NCBI GenBank assembly: GCA_946800325.1 | Contig: OX326961.1 | Coordinates: forward strand, 6,674,655-6,738,654 | Direction: 5' to 3' | From: Luzula sylvatica | Taxonomy: Eukaryota > Streptophyta > Magnoliopsida > Poales > Juncaceae | DNA length: 64,000 nucleotides | Part shown: positions 36,505-48,792 of the stretch, one piece after another | How positions within the stretch are numbered: position 1 is the stretch's first letter | Layout: every line of letters starts with the position of its first letter | Translations under genes and position numbers: made by a program | The notes under the pieces: generated by a model | The model's input: the letters and a program-made list of their open reading frames with translations, nothing else | What the model was told of the DNA's origin: nothing | Database searches by the model: none

Positions 36505-37109
36505 GAGGGTGTTCAAACAGTTTGGTTTATTTGGTTACCGAACCGAACCGGTCAATTTTGATTTATTTGGTTCGGTTTAGTGGATTATTTGGTCTGGTTT
36601 GGTTTAAAATTAGTGTTATTCGATTTTTATTGGTTCGGTTCGGTTTAAAATTAGTGTTTTGAAAACGAACAAAACCGAACCGACCATTATAATTATCATG
36701 TGACATGCAAAAATATATGGTATAATAGAAATTTGGAATGCGTAAAATATTTGAATGGACCATGTTCATAATAACGTGACTTTATAGGTTTGAAATGATA
36801 GAGTTAGTTTTTTTTATTTAAAAAAATTGGTGAAATTTTGCATTCGAGTACTAAATAATCGTGAATTTTAGTTAATGGATTTGATGTTATTTTGCACTGA
36901 CATATGTTGTCTTTTTGGTTATTAGTTTGAACTGGATTTGCACTGACATATGAATAAACTAGTTAAATCGTTTGGTTCAATTGATTCGATTTTAGTTTTG
37001 TTAAAATATTTATTTGGTCGGTTCGGTTTAGATTTTATTTGGTTCGATTTAAATTGATTTTACTTTAAATGGTCCGATTTGATCCGAACCGACCATTTGA
37101 ACATCCCTA
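36505..37109. mobile_element. hAT-like MITE with TAGGGATGTTCAAA-type ends
   Basis: The left end GAGGGTGTTCAAACAGTTTG and the right end ATTTGAACATCCCTA are inverted versions of a common plant hAT terminus. Both run into arrays of TTCGGTTTGGTT/AACCGAACC words. Target duplications are not clear: TAGAGGGA against TAGAAGCG at best. Confidence 0.65.
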
Positions 37110-37802
37110 GAAGCGAGCTTAGTTGAAAGCGAGGGATGTTTTTTGTTTTTCTTCGCAACAAATCTAACATTTGTTTTATGTTTTCGCAAGAAAGAAAAAA
37201 CAACACACAAATTATACAAAATGAAAGAATAATCTCAACACCAATTTCAGTGTTTCAATTCGGACATGAAACGTAACATGTACATTTCATATATTGTTTC
37301 AAACCAAAAAGACACAAATATTTCGTCTCAATGTCAAACAAAAATAGTAGTTAAAAATAATGACATAAATAATAACATAGTAACATGCTTGAAATCAATA
37401 ACTCAAATATAGCCAAAGCAATTGATATGATGTAATTTCTTCGTAACATTTAAAAATGATACAAAAAAATATTTTAAAATTTGATGAGTTATATAGTTTC
37501 AGGGAGAAATTTTAAAATTTGATATGATTTAGTTTCAGGACTCGCCCGAAACGACAAGGAAATAACTCGATTCTATTCGAAATTCACGATACTAGTCGAA
37601 ATTCCGGTTTAGCAAACCCGAGATTTGAAATCCCGAATTACATGTTTGAAATCCAGTTTATGATCACCGTGATGTTAATATATACACATACATGGATCCA
37701 TTATAGCCACCTTACTAATATACCATGCGAAATAATACTTACATAATTAATTAATAATCCAAAAAACCCTCAAAAAGACGAAACAAAAAATCACCGTTCA
37801 TT
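37110..37802. other. AT-rich DNA downstream of CRTISO
   Basis: No gene. It includes the 3' flank of CRTISO, where the untranslated region should end. No unambiguous poly(A) signal was picked out. Confidence 0.5.
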
Positions 37803-40717
37803 TCATGCCAAAGATCGCAACCAGCCAAGAAGTTTAAGAAGAGCCGAATCCAGCACAGGAGATCGCTTCTCGAATCCTTGAATAATTTCTCGAAATTAAT
37901 TATCTTTTCGAAACTATTTTAATAACATGAAAATAATATGTTTGTATTTATTACCAATATCTGCAGCGACTCGATGAGCACACATCACGCCAGAAAAAGC
38001 AACCGCAATTACGCCTTGGCCTGGAAAACAACTATCTCCTACGCAATACAGCCCCTCTATAGCCTACAAACAAATAAATAATAAATAGAGGGGAATTTAC
38101 GTAATTGTACTATGAGAAGAATTGAGAGAACTAACGGTTGTGTTGAAAGGCATCCCAAGTAAGCCTTTTGGGACGCCACGTGGCATCGGCCCATAGGTTC
38201 CATTTTCTCTAGCTAAATATCTTCTATGAGTTTTTGGCGTTCCTACCTAAGGGGTCAAAACCGTCATTTCATATCTAAATATATACAGGTTCTCCGAAAT
38301 ATTCAGAAAAGTTAGGGGTTTTATGAAAAAATTCCCAAAATTCAAAATAATTTCTACCTCTTTGAGAACAATTGAATTTTGGAGACCTGGAAAAAGCTTA
38401 TTCTCAAGCCTTGAAATGATTTCATTCGCCACGAGCTCCTTTTTCTCCTCGTATTCCTCTCTTCCGAGTCCCTACACCAAATTGAAAACTAATCAAATTT
38501 CCATATCGAAATTTCTAAAATCAAATTTTTAGAATAAAAATATCATTACCTCCCAATCTTCTATACTCGAAGTAGTGAAAATATGAAGAATATGATGCTC
38601 TTTTGGAGCCAACGAAGGATCCAATACAGTAGGTATACTTAAGAATATACTTCCATATGGTTTCTCCAAATTCTCCCAATTATCCTAAATATTCAAAAAA
38701 ACAATAATTATATTAATAAAGATTTGAGGTACGTATTTGCATAATTACCATCGAAATACCTCGAGTATGAAATGGTGGCAATCAGTATCGAGAGGCAAAA
38801 CAGAGGCTTTGACACCCATGTGAATTGATAGAAATGAAGGGGCCTTTACGTAATTTTCTTGGAACTTTTTCTCTTCTTTTGGAAGCTCTTCTTGTTTAAG
38901 AAGCTTTCCTATTGAAATTAATTAACAATACCAAAAATACCAAAATTAATATAAATTTAGATTAAAAATCTATATACTGAATACTTTCAGAAATGATATA
39001 CTTCTATTCAAAAATGTGTAATGGTCATTTAAAAAGACATGTTATTCAAAAATATATACCACAAAAAAGATATAACATACATCTAAAATAATATATTCAA
39101 GAATAATTTGGCAATAATAAATAAATATGAGATGTTATTATATACCAAATGTATCCCATCTAGTGGCATTAGATATAACTTTTTTCGCAAAATATTCTTT
39201 TCCGTTTGAAAGTCTCACTCCTACCTATAAATACAGAAAATCTTTTATTCAAATAAATAAAAATTGAGATATAAATTAGCTAATATTTAATTGAACTCAC
39301 GGCTTTGCCATTGCGAAGAATAATATTAGTAACATTTGATTTGTATTGAATTTGACTGCCTTTATTAACCAATCCATTTGCCAAAGCCTTTGCAATTCCA
39401 CCTACTCCTCCAATTGGATAATTTATTCCACCGAAATGTCTATCGCATAATACCTGTTTGGTTTCAATATTTTCAGGGGTGTATATGATATTTCAAGATT
39501 TTGGAAGGGGTACAAATGGGAGTTCTTGAAAAAAAATAAGTACTACTTACCATGCTTGCGTTAATCATAGGAGTTTGTAAAGCATTGACGGTGCTCACGA
39601 TGAAACACTGAAGTGAAGGATTAGTATAGATTATTTTATTTTATGCAATAAAAATAAGATTTTCAAATTTCTTGAAATTTAAGAGAAAACTCACAACTAG
39701 TTCACACCTCAGCATCTATGAAAGACAATAAATTCTGATCCTTAATGTACTTCCTAGCTATATGTCCTGCATTTTGTGGCAAATAATAAGCTGCAAAAAT
39801 AAGATAAAAATGAGGGGTCAAATTGTAAATTTACCAATAATATGACTAAAAATTAGGATTTAAGTGATATTCACCAAGAGTTAAACATTCCAATGGTTTC
39901 TTTAAAAATTGTCCAAATAGGTATAAAGGCTCCTCTAGTGATTTGAGCTCCATTGCATTTAACGAGTTGAAAATCTACTAAAAATATTGTTAATTCATGA
40001 TGAATAACGAAATATTGCAACTGCGAATTTAATAATGTACCTTCCAACAATCTCCATAGAATTTAAGAATTCCTTGCTTTTCATGAGGAAATTTGGTAAT
40101 TAATTCATTGACGAAATCATTATACTCTCTGTGTACAAGAACAGAGAGTTGATTTGGCAAGTGAAAATGAACCGTAGAAGGATCGGGTATTACTTCCATC
40201 TTTTGACCAATTGCTTCCAATGCTCGTGTGATCAAATTCAAGTTTCCCTATAATACAACAAATCAAATCAATGTTAAAACGAAATTCGAAACATCAAATT
40301 GGCTCCTTTTCTTCAATAATTAGAAATAAAAATGCAATGATTGTTGTGAATTTATGGAACCTTGTCACTGAATCCAAACATGACGGACGAACCAACATCA
40401 AAGGTGAATCCATCTCTGGTATAGTAACCAGAGCTTCCGCCCGGAATAACATACTTCTCCAGTACCAAAACCTTAGCTCCCTTAGTAGCAAGCTGAGTGG
40501 CCGCCACTAAACCACCAATACCAGACCCAATCACTATCGCGTCATAATTTTCCTTTTCTCGAATCGACCCTGATTGGTTCTTCTTATCCGTGCTCAACAC
40601 CGCCTTAGAGTTGATTCGGAGGGTTCTACGACGGGAGAGAACTGGAGAAGCTGTGAGTGGGGAGGCAGAGGCGAATTGAGAGGTTGTGAAGCCTAATCGG
40701 AGAAGAAAGCTGGCCAT
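37803..40717 (-). CDS. CRTISO: carotenoid isomerase (prolycopene isomerase), 13 exons
   Basis: CRTISO is the plastid flavoprotein that converts prolycopene (tetra-cis-lycopene) to all-trans-lycopene before cyclisation in carotenoid synthesis. Exons on the minus strand: 40361-40717, 40041-40247, 39875-39974, 39708-39790, 39551-39607, 39301-39453, 39146-39224, 38760-38908, 38550-38684, 38358-38471, 38136-38246, 37955-38063 and 37803-37876. All introns are GT-AG and all phases agree, giving 575 codons plus TGA, close to the usual length of about 590-615. Residues 1-50 are Ser/Arg-rich and fit a chloroplast transit peptide. GSGIGG (64-69) is the FAD dinucleotide-binding motif, and [14 protein letters not shown] (519-532) is the conserved C-terminal flavin-site block. 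I chose the ATG at 40717; an in-frame GTG 15 bases upstream is not a plausible plant start. No break was seen, so the gene is probably functional. Helitron ends lie 0.84-0.9 kb upstream of the start. Confidence 0.96.
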
Positions 40718-41529
40718 GGATAATACGCCCACCCAGTGGAATCGAGACTGAAAGAGAGTGCATTGGTTGGGTTGTCAAATTTGGGAATTGAAGTCTCGGA
40801 TTAGGATTAGGAGATGGATTGCCGGGTTACCCATAATTGAAATAGTTCATAAGGACAAAGAAAGTAATCAAATTTTGGTATTATCCAGATATGAATTTCG
40901 GTTAAGATATTATATGAGAATGAACACGGTTTGGATATTATGACATATAAATAAATTAATATTGAGTAATAATTCGGAAAAAAAAAAATTTTAAAGGTTA
41001 CATGAAAAAAAATCCTATTATATTGTGATCTTCTTCCTTTCTATTTTTGTAGTTTTATGTACTATCAAATATATTTTTGTCCGAATAATTGTTCTTAATT
41101 TTGGATTTCGAAATAGTTAATATATCCTAGTCATATTTTTTCGATAACAAAATCAAAATATCCTAATCATATTAATAACTTCATTTTTTTTAATATAAAA
41201 CACAAATTTCATTGCAAATTTATGCTAAATATTATTAGTAAATAGTAAATACAAAAATGTTATCAAGTATTTCTTCTTCGGGATATTTAAGTATTACTAA
41301 TGAAAATTAAAGAACATATACTAATAAAAAGAAAATAAAATAACATAACAACAAATATATGGTGATATAATATATAATAACTTTAGTATATGAATATTTT
41401 AATATTTGACTATGATATTTATATATGTATTCGAACACCTAAATGCACCACATCAAAATAGTAAACTTTATTATTTGTGTTATATCTTTCATTTCAATTA
41501 TCTTCATATTGAAAAAATTATATATATTA
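40718..41529. other. CRTISO upstream region with a dispersed repeat
   Basis: This contains the presumed minus-strand CRTISO promoter and leader. I could not fix a TATA box. The stretch 41010-41270 is about 80-85% alike by eye to 53090-53330, downstream of the SIA1 gene (shared words CCTATTATATTG, ACTATCAAATATATTTTTGT, TCTTAATTTTGGATTTCGAA), so it is a dispersed repeat. Confidence 0.55.
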
Positions 41530-41552
41530 GATAATTCTGTAGCGGAACAAAA
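41530..41552 (+). mobile_element. probable Helitron 3' end (plus strand)
   Basis: CTGTAGCGGAACAAAATACC followed by CGCTAG at 41547-41552 and then T has the form of a Helitron 3' terminus. A related sequence with TTAG instead of CTAG occurs at about 52855-52880. The 5' end of this element was not identified. Confidence 0.4.
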
Positions 41553-41616
41553 TACCCGCTAGTTCACATAGAAGCTTAAAGTTGTTAGAAAAATAAAAGG
41601 TTTGTATTAATTATTA

Positions 41617-41655
41617 CTAGCTTTATCCCCGCGCAATTGCGCGGGACAACATATA
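41617..41655 (-). mobile_element. Helitron 3' end (minus strand)
   Basis: On the minus strand a perfect stem of CCCGCGC and GCGCGGG around AATT is followed by GATAAAG and CTAG (41620-41617), with A at 41616 on the plus strand, the expected insertion context. The body should extend to higher coordinates, but no matching GCCACGTC-type 5' end was found before 42.9 kb. Confidence 0.6.
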
Positions 41656-42009
41656 TATTTTTTTTACATATTTTTTATATAATTATTTAAATATAATTAA
41701 CGCGTGTGCGAATTAACGCGCGTGCGTTTGAACTAAATTAATCTAATCATGACATATTTACAAAAATCATGATGTCAATAGATGCATAAGGTTCATGAAA
41801 TTAGTCTATCACGGATATTATTTTCTGATATAATTTGTATAAATAGTATTTGTTCAGGTGCTTTTAAAATCGATTAATATAATCAGGACATATTGCAAAT
41901 ATATTTGATGTCAATAGATGCATTATAGTTACGTTTCATTAAAGAATCGTAACGTGTCATATAGATACAACGGACAAATGACAAATTTTTTATGAAAACT
42001 CGCATAAAT

Positions 42010-42596
42010 TTGAGGTTACAAAATTTCATATATACCCGTGCAAAATACGCAAATACAAAAAAAATTTGATAAGCAAAAAAATGACCAAATGTAAAAAGGG
42101 AAAAAAATGGGTAAAACGAAAATTACAGAAAAAAATTGAACTTACAAAATTGCATACATAACCCTGCCCAATGAGCAAATTAAAAAAAAAATAGGAAAAA
42201 AGGATCAAAATATAAAAAAGGACCAAAATATAAAAAAAGGATGAAAATGTAAAAAAGGACCAAAATGTAAAATAGGAAAAAAGATCAAAATGTAAAAAAT
42301 GACCAAAATGTAAATAATTTTTTTTTGGAAAATAGGAAAAAATGTAAAAAATGTAAAAAAATGATCGAAATGTAAAAACAGGATCAAAATGTAAAAAATG
42401 ACCAAAATGTAAAATCGAAAAAAAGGATCGAAAAATAAAAAAGGACCAAAATGTAAATAAAAAATGTAAAATAGGGAAAAAGACCAGAATGTAAAAAATG
42501 ACCAAAATGTAAAATAGGAAAAAATGATCAAAATGTAAATAAAAAGGACCAAAATGTAAATAAAAAAGTACCAATATACTCAAAAGGGAAAATATA
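42010..42596. repeat. low-complexity GACCAAAATGTAAAAA repeat
   Basis: About 20 degenerate copies of GACCAAAATGTAAAAAA/GGATCAAAATG, each 15-30 bp. The Phe/Leu/Ile-rich minus-strand frame across it (42026-42637) is an artefact. Confidence 0.85.
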
Positions 42597-42597
42597 C

Positions 42598-42762
42598 TTG
42601 GCCCCCAAAACTCACTCAAACACCTTTGATACGTCAATCGAGGGTGTTTAAATGGATTGATTCAATTAAGAGGTCCAATCAATCCATTTAGGAGTCTAAT
42701 CAATCTATTTAAACATCCTCAATTGACGCATCAAGGTTGTTTAAGTGAGTTTTGGGGGCCAA
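42598..42762. mobile_element. 165-bp foldback MITE (hairpin)
   Basis: TTGGCCCCCAAAACTCACT at the left is matched by AGTGAGTTTTGGGGGCCAA at the right. Inward, the arms stay complementary for about 65 bp with few mismatches (AAACACC.TTGAT.CGTCAAT.GAG). The target duplication is not clear. Confidence 0.75.
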
Positions 42763-42999
42763 TTATATAACCCCTACTCAAAACTCATGGTTGGTTTGAT
42801 TTGATAGATCCAAGTATCTGAACTAGCAAATTCATGTATTTTGGAGAAGGAAAATGTTGGACATACCCCCAACTTTCTCCCTAGAGGCGTGATGACGTGG
42901 ATATGGTTTAACACGTTAAGAATTAACACATTAATTCATGATTTAACGTCTTTATTGGGTGTTCAATCATAAATCAAGATAATCATAAATTAATATGTT

Positions 43000-43004
43000 A
43001 AATC
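43000..43004. repeat. copia target-site duplication, left
   Basis: AAATC immediately before the LTR start TGTAGGG. The same 5 bp follow the other LTR at 49776-49780. Five-base duplications are standard for copia integrases. Confidence 0.95.
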
Positions 43005-43665
43005 TGTAGGGTTACGCACGCTTATATCAAAGTGTGCAGCGGAATTAGTCTCGCATGCGTAACCTAATTCTACCGGGATCACGCCCTAAAACCAACGAAA
43101 AAGGAAGAGTTTGGAGAAAATTACCTCGTACAAGTTAGTACGTGTTGACTTCTTCTCCAAATTTGTGAACCTTCTCCAAGAATCGCTCGTGCAATCCCTC
43201 TACTCGTGTCCACCTCGATTTCGACCGATCGGAAATCGCCAACGCCGTTCTAGTCGACGTCACGATTGAATCTCTCAAGATATTTGCTCCAATCTCCCTC
43301 TCAATCTCACTAGATCTAATCTAGAGTTTCTGTGGAAGAAAGAGGAAAAACGACGGCGGCTAAACCTAATTTTTCTGGAAAAAGGCTTAACCTAAAACGA
43401 AATCAGAATTTCATATATATAGGAAACAGACTGCTGAGTCCGTTCCGAACTGACTCAGTTCGTTCCGAACGAACTCAGTCCGTTCTGCAGTCCGTTCTAC
43501 AGTCCGTTCTGCAGTCCGTTCTAATGGACTCAGCAGCTCTGACTATCACGAATTAGTTCGTTCCGAACGCACAAAAGAGTCCGTTCGAACGAACTCAGTT
43601 CTGACTGCAGATTTGCCTATACATATAAATTCTTCTAAGTTAATTCTTAAGCCATATTTCTTTCA
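43005..43665 (-). repeat. copia 3' LTR (661 bp)
   Basis: Bounded by TG...CA (plus-strand TGTAGGG to TTTCTTTCA). It carries four copies of the 12-bp unit CAGTCCGTTCTG/A (about 43477-43524) and several GTTCGTTCCGAACGAAC-type palindromes. Confidence 0.95.
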
Positions 43666-43676
43666 AACTCCCTCTT
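43666..43676 (-). other. copia polypurine tract
   Basis: On the minus strand AAGAGGGAGTT lies directly before the 3' LTR, the position where plus-strand DNA synthesis is primed. Confidence 0.8.
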
Positions 43677-45108
43677 GGATTAAGACTTAATCAACTTGGC
43701 AATATGTCCAACATATGTCGTGAGATCTAATCTCACGTGATTCCATTTTGTTTGTCCAACAAACGTATTGGTGAGCAATATCTTGATAATCCGATATATT
43801 ACGAAATCTTGGTGTGACCTTGTAGGTTCGTCTAAGACTGGCAGTGGACATGGCAGCATTTCACAAGGTATTGCGAGCACTAGACTGCCGTTAATACCTA
43901 CCCAGAATTAGCACGAAAAAGGTGGAGAACACCTTTATGAAGATGCAGTACATCTTCATACCTAACTCAGATAAGTGTTACTAGTCCTCTTGTTCGCGAT
44001 ATCTTCCGATCAAAAGAGTCACGGTGAAGCCTAAGACTTCAAGTCATCCTCTATTCTTTTTGATCAGATATACTCTTTCCCGATAAGAATTAGATTGATA
44101 ATTAGAATGCGAACTCCATGAGTTCCATCGAGCTTGGCCAAGCATTTCATCAATCTCAATTCAATCGAGGGGCCCGAGAGATATCTCCCTCTATCCTTTT
44201 TCAAGGTTAGAAAGGAACAATTCCTATCTTGCAATCTCACATCCTTTGCCTATGCTAAAAACAATACCCAATAGTAATCACTGCTACACAGTTACGCGTA
44301 GGGTCAATTATATCAAAGCATTGCATTTTCACATACTAGGTAGCCATGAGACCACTCAAGTATGAAGAACTAAAACGCTCTATCTGGATATGAGTTCGTC
44401 TCCAATGACTCTGACCATGTTACAAACTCATATAGTGGTCAGTCCAATATACGACGCCGCGTATATCCATATTCTAGAATCGACGCTACCGTCCCAGATC
44501 AGTAAAACCTAATCATCTCATCTACGAATATGCCAGTGTATGTAAAAGTCTCCATTCAGTGAATGGACTACCTGGTTCAAACCTATGAACAACTTTATAC
44601 ACCAGGGACGTTTTAGAATTATATTCATTCCGTTTAGTGGTTTTACTATCATTCAATTGACGAATCAATATGCCAGACTATGGCCATGCAACATATTATT
44701 CTCAACTGACTCGATGCACTAAACTAGAATAAAATTCAAGGTCTATCCGATTATTATAATCGAATAACCTCTCACACACTTTCTTGTTATTTAAAAATTT
44801 TGAAATATGAAGGTTTAGGTCATATTATGAATAGTAATATAGATATCTGTTTCTCAAACAAATACAATCCAAATAACAGGCCTAGGGCATAATAAATGTT
44901 CTCCCACTTGCACTAGCTAGGCTGATCGAATCCCCTTATGCAATGAGAAACATAAATAAAACACCCAATCTAACACTACGATAGATATCCCAATCCTATC
45001 GCCCTAGCATGCTGCTGATGCTTGACACGTGATAGTGCTCGTAAATGGATCGGCCACGTTATTATCAGTATGTATCTTTATTATTTTCACGTCACCTCTC
45101 GTCGTAAT
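43677..45108 (-). other. long copia 3' untranslated region
   Basis: About 1.4 kb between the end of RNase H and the polypurine tract without a supported frame. It contains one copy (44671-44693) of a 23-bp motif also found twice in the 5' leader. The open frames seen have no family features. Confidence 0.7.
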
Positions 45109-45405
45109 CTAACGAATCAAGTGGTAACGCCGGAGTACATGCTTGGACCTGTGATGCGCTCGCGGTTCCTTGGATTGTGCTATTGGTCCGTTATTGTCAC
45201 AATACACATCCGTGGGACCCGAGATGCTTGGCATAACGTCAAGTTCCATCACGAACTGTCGTAGCCAGACAGCCTCCTTTACGGCTTCCGAAGCCGCGAT
45301 GTATTCCGCTTCAGTTGTAGAATCAGCCACCGTCTTCTGTTTGGATCTTTTCCAAACAACAGCTCCCCAATGGAGCGTGAAGACATAACCACTTGTTTAC
45401 CATCC
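45109..45405 (-). pseudogene. copia RNase H domain
   Basis: The minus strand reads through SGYVFTL, AVVWK and KTVADSTTEAEYIAASEA, then VYCDNN and HHRSKH-like blocks. These are the conserved blocks of copia RNase H, which removes the RNA strand after reverse transcription. The catalytic-type aspartate and glutamate (ADSTTEAE) and the YCDN aspartate are present. The frame is open across this part, but nothing of the reverse transcriptase precedes it, and a stop lies near 45413. An expected catalytic histidine region is altered at the end. Confidence 0.85.
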
Positions 45406-45579
45406 AATGGTAACTAAGAATTTTGTTCCATATCAACTTGTTCACTATGTGGTTCTCGAATTTCTTCGAGATCAATTTTTACTCCCACTGGCTTGATGAT
45501 CTAGGAATTTCTTCTCTAAGAAGTATCCTCGTCGAGCCACGAAAACCTTGTTTTCGCTAGGCAAGTAAAAGTAGTATCC

Positions 45580-46277
45580 TCAGGATACCCCACAAATAAA
45601 CACTTGTTGGATCTTGCTTGAGTTTGGCGTCAATTTTCCTTTGACGTATGTCTCGCAGCCCCAAATCTTAAGATAAGACAATAATGGCACCATGCCATGC
45701 CATAATTCATATGGTGTCTTTTCAAATGATTTGGACGGAACTCTATTCAGTAATGAGCAATTGTTTGAGGCGCTAAACCTCAAAATGACTTTGGCAAATC
45801 CGTTCGACTCATCTTCGAGAGAACCATGTCTAATAAGGTCTGATTTCTCCTCTCGGACACTCCATTCCATTGGGGTGTATCGGGTGGAGTCCATTGTGAT
45901 ACTATACCACAATGTCGAAGATAGTCCTCAAACTCATAGCTCAAGTATTCACCACCTCGATCCGATCGAATGGCTTTTACTTTCTTGCCCAGTTGAAGTT
46001 CTACTTCGTGTTGAAACTCTTTGAATTTCTCAAAAGTTTCACTTTTGTGACACATTAAGTATAGATATCCATATCTACTATAATCGTCAGTAAAAGTCAC
46101 GAAGTAGCGATACCCATTTCTAGCCTCGACACTCATCAGTCCACATACATCGGAATGTATGAGAGCCAACACATCTTTCGATCTTTCTCCTTTCTTGGAG
46201 AAAGGTGTCTTTGTCTTCTTACCCATCAAACAAGATTCGCAATTTTCTATTGACTTTAAGTCAAAAGAATCTAGCAC
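45580..46277 (-). pseudogene. copia integrase, frameshifted
   Basis: The first frame (45780-46277) contains CESCLMGK (end of the zinc-binding region), then HSDVCG, FTDDYSRYGY and SDRGGEY, which carry the D, D of the catalytic D,D-35-E triad. The glutamate follows in the GVSERRNQT-like block. The second frame (45580-45912) continues with RVPSKSFEKTPYELWHG and LKIWGCE, the usual C-terminal integrase blocks, so a frameshift lies near 45780-45910. The recent insertion contrasts with this breakage. Confidence 0.9.
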
Positions 46278-46293
46278 TCCATCCTTTTGGAGT

Positions 46294-46602
46294 CTAGCAA
46301 TGTGTTTCTCGTTTTATGTGTCCGAGACGACAATGCCATGAATATGTTTCATTAGTTTGAGTATTTAAACATTTAGTATTCATGTTATAAATGGATTGAT
46401 TATTGTCGTTATTTTCTAAATCCAAGACATATAGACCATTTTCAACTAGAATATTACTAAAGAAAATGTCATTCTTGCAAATAAAACAATCATTAGTACT
46501 AATAACTAATTCATATCCATTCGCAACAAGTCTCGAAATAGGAATAATACTCCCACTCAAAGTAGGTACATAACAACAATTATTCAAAACGAATAAGTCC
46601 AT
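46294..46602 (-). pseudogene. copia GAG-pre-integrase segment
   Basis: This frame contains VLNNCCYVPTLSGSIIPISR and, near the end, SWHCRLGHIK, the histidine part of the HHCC zinc finger before the integrase core. It lies in a different frame from gag-protease upstream and integrase downstream, so single-base shifts occur near 46600 and 46305. Confidence 0.85.
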
Positions 46603-47638
46603 TTGGAAAAGTTAAATCATACGTCCCTTCGGCTAATGTGGCTACTCGAGCTCCATTCCCGACGCGTAAATTAACTTTGCCACGAATCAAAGATCTTCTA
46701 CTTCTTAGGCCCTGCATATTATTACAAATATCAGTCCCACATCCAGTGTCCAACACTGATGATGGTGAAGTAAAGAAATGAGATTCGATAACTGAAATAC
46801 CTGATGCCGATGTGTCCAAGGAAGCGGTCTTTTGCTTGCTCTCCCTCAGGAAGATCTCGCAATCACGCTTCCAATGCCCCTCCTTGAGGCAGTGGAAACA
46901 CTTCTTGTCATCCTTGCTCATAGGCTTAGGCGCAACCTTGTTGCCCTTTGCCTTCTTGTTTTTGTTCCCATTGCTTGGACTCTTCCCTTCAACCACCAAT
47001 ACTTCCGAAGTCCTAGACTTCATGTGCCGCGGTTTCATGTCATTTTCGAATGTTCTGAGCATTCCGAAAAGCTGGGGAATGGTCCTTTTCATGTCTGACA
47101 TGTGGAAATGCGAAATGAACGAATCGAAACTCGGAGGCAGTGACAACATGATCAAATCAGTTTGTAACTCCATCTCGAATTTCATGCCAAGCCTCTCAAG
47201 ATGATCGAAATATCCTTTCATCTTGAGAAGGTGCGAGCTAACGGGCGTACCATCTTGCATCTTGCATTGCGTCGCATTGCCAAGAGCTTGATACTTCTCC
47301 ACCCTTGCTTGAACCTGAAACATCTCCCTGAGCTGTTTCATAATCTCGTATGCATCCTGTTTCTCAAACTGGATTTGATATTCAGGAGTCATAGTAGCCA
47401 ACATGAGGCATGTCACATCATTCGAATCGTCCAAGATAGTCGTATGTTCGAATACATCATCCTCAGTTGCTTTATCCCCTGGCACGGGAGGGATAGGCGT
47501 CTCCAAGACATGTGCCTTTCCTTCCTGTTTCAGAACGAATCCCAGATTCCTCTGCCAGTCGAGAAAGTTCTTTCCGTTCATTCGTTCCTTTTCCAAAATG
47601 GAACGCAAACTAAAGCGGTTATTACTTGGTAAAGCCAT
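46580..47638 (-). pseudogene. copia gag and protease frame
   Basis: A 352-codon frame from the ATG at 47638. Residues 1-210 are the copia-type Gag capsid domain (FLDWQRNLGFVL and a FDSFISHFHMS-like block). A CCHC zinc knuckle, CFHCLKEGHWKRDC, follows at about residues 246-259, and then the protease active-site motif VLDTGCGTDI. The frame ends in TAA where pol should continue in a shifted frame. Gag itself looks complete, so it might still be made, but the Gag-Pol polyprotein cannot. Confidence 0.9.
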
Positions 47639-48759
47639 GAATTCTACAATTTTTGAAAAATAATGTAATTAATAACGTGGTCTTTCATATATTAAAATTC
47701 ATTTTTAAATAACTTGAAATACCCATTATTTTATCATTTCAAATAGCCCCCACTATTGAAACGGAGATTTGATACCTTAAATCTCATAATGGACAAGATC
47801 CCTATTTAACGTATTTCTAAGGTGACTATGGCCAACCACTCAGAAAATACGTCACGTCGGGTAGGACGGTGTCCAATCATCTCCAAGACGATTCTTGCTT
47901 TATTCGTGAGGTCCGGTATTGAGTCCAACTCAAAACCAGAGTGTGTGTACCTCACTCCTTGCCCCAAATCCTAGCCTAGCTAGCGAATTGGTCAAGTCCA
48001 AACCACAAGTGGAGTATCATTCAATCAGCGAATTGACATGCCAGACTATAGCCATGCAACACGTCAACTCCTAATCAATGCATGTCTTCCTTGCTACGCA
48101 CGTGTAAATCTGTGCCAGACTATGGCCATGCAACACAGATAAACAAACACTAGTCTAGAAGGTTCCACTTAGGGAGACATAAGACTTGATAATTACGTGG
48201 GAGGATTTTACTTTTTATTAAAATCATTTATTTTATTCATTCACAATAACAAATAAAATTATGGTATAGCATATAGGCCTTTTTAGTTTTATGAGCAATC
48301 ATAAAACCCTAAAATTCCCAACCCTAAAACCCAAAATGATTCCTTGCTTCATGTGAAGATCCAATCTTCGTGTCGTGTCGTCTTGCCTTGAAGGTCCTTC
48401 TTCAAAACTAAACCTATTTTATTTTATTACAACTTTGGAAGACTTACCGGTCCCCACATAATTAAATAAAATACAATTTGGAAAGCTCACCGGCCCCCAC
48501 ACAACACATATTACAAGCAACACAAACAATCATCCCCGTTTTAGGCTATATGCTATACCGTATGGAATTTATAAATTGAAATTTTTTTTTAAATTATTGG
48601 GCATTTTTGACAGAAAGAAACCAAAATTTGGCTGTCCAGAACCTTGTTCGTTCGAACGCAACCCTAGGTTCGTTCGAACGCACAAACGACACAAAAATTT
48701 CAAATTTTTAAGCTAAGTCCGTTCCGAACGAACTCCAAGTCCGTTCCGAACGGACTAAA

Positions 48760-48792
<33 letters not shown>

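Noticed and set aside
36497..37117. 8-bp target duplication for the hAT-like element at 36505-37109
   Set aside because: The best pairing, TAGAGGGA against TAGAAGCG, has only five of eight matches, so no duplication is claimed.
40718..40732. Upstream in-frame GTG as CRTISO start
   Set aside because: Plants do not normally start at GTG. The ATG at 40717 follows and gives a typical transit peptide.
42026..42637. 203-codon Phe/Leu/Ile-rich minus-strand frame that looks like a membrane protein
   Set aside because: Translation of the GACCAAAATGTAAAAA low-complexity repeat.
46812..47663. Plus-strand frames of up to 143 codons across the copia gag region
   Set aside because: Antisense shadows of the gag-protease frame, which has clear domain motifs.
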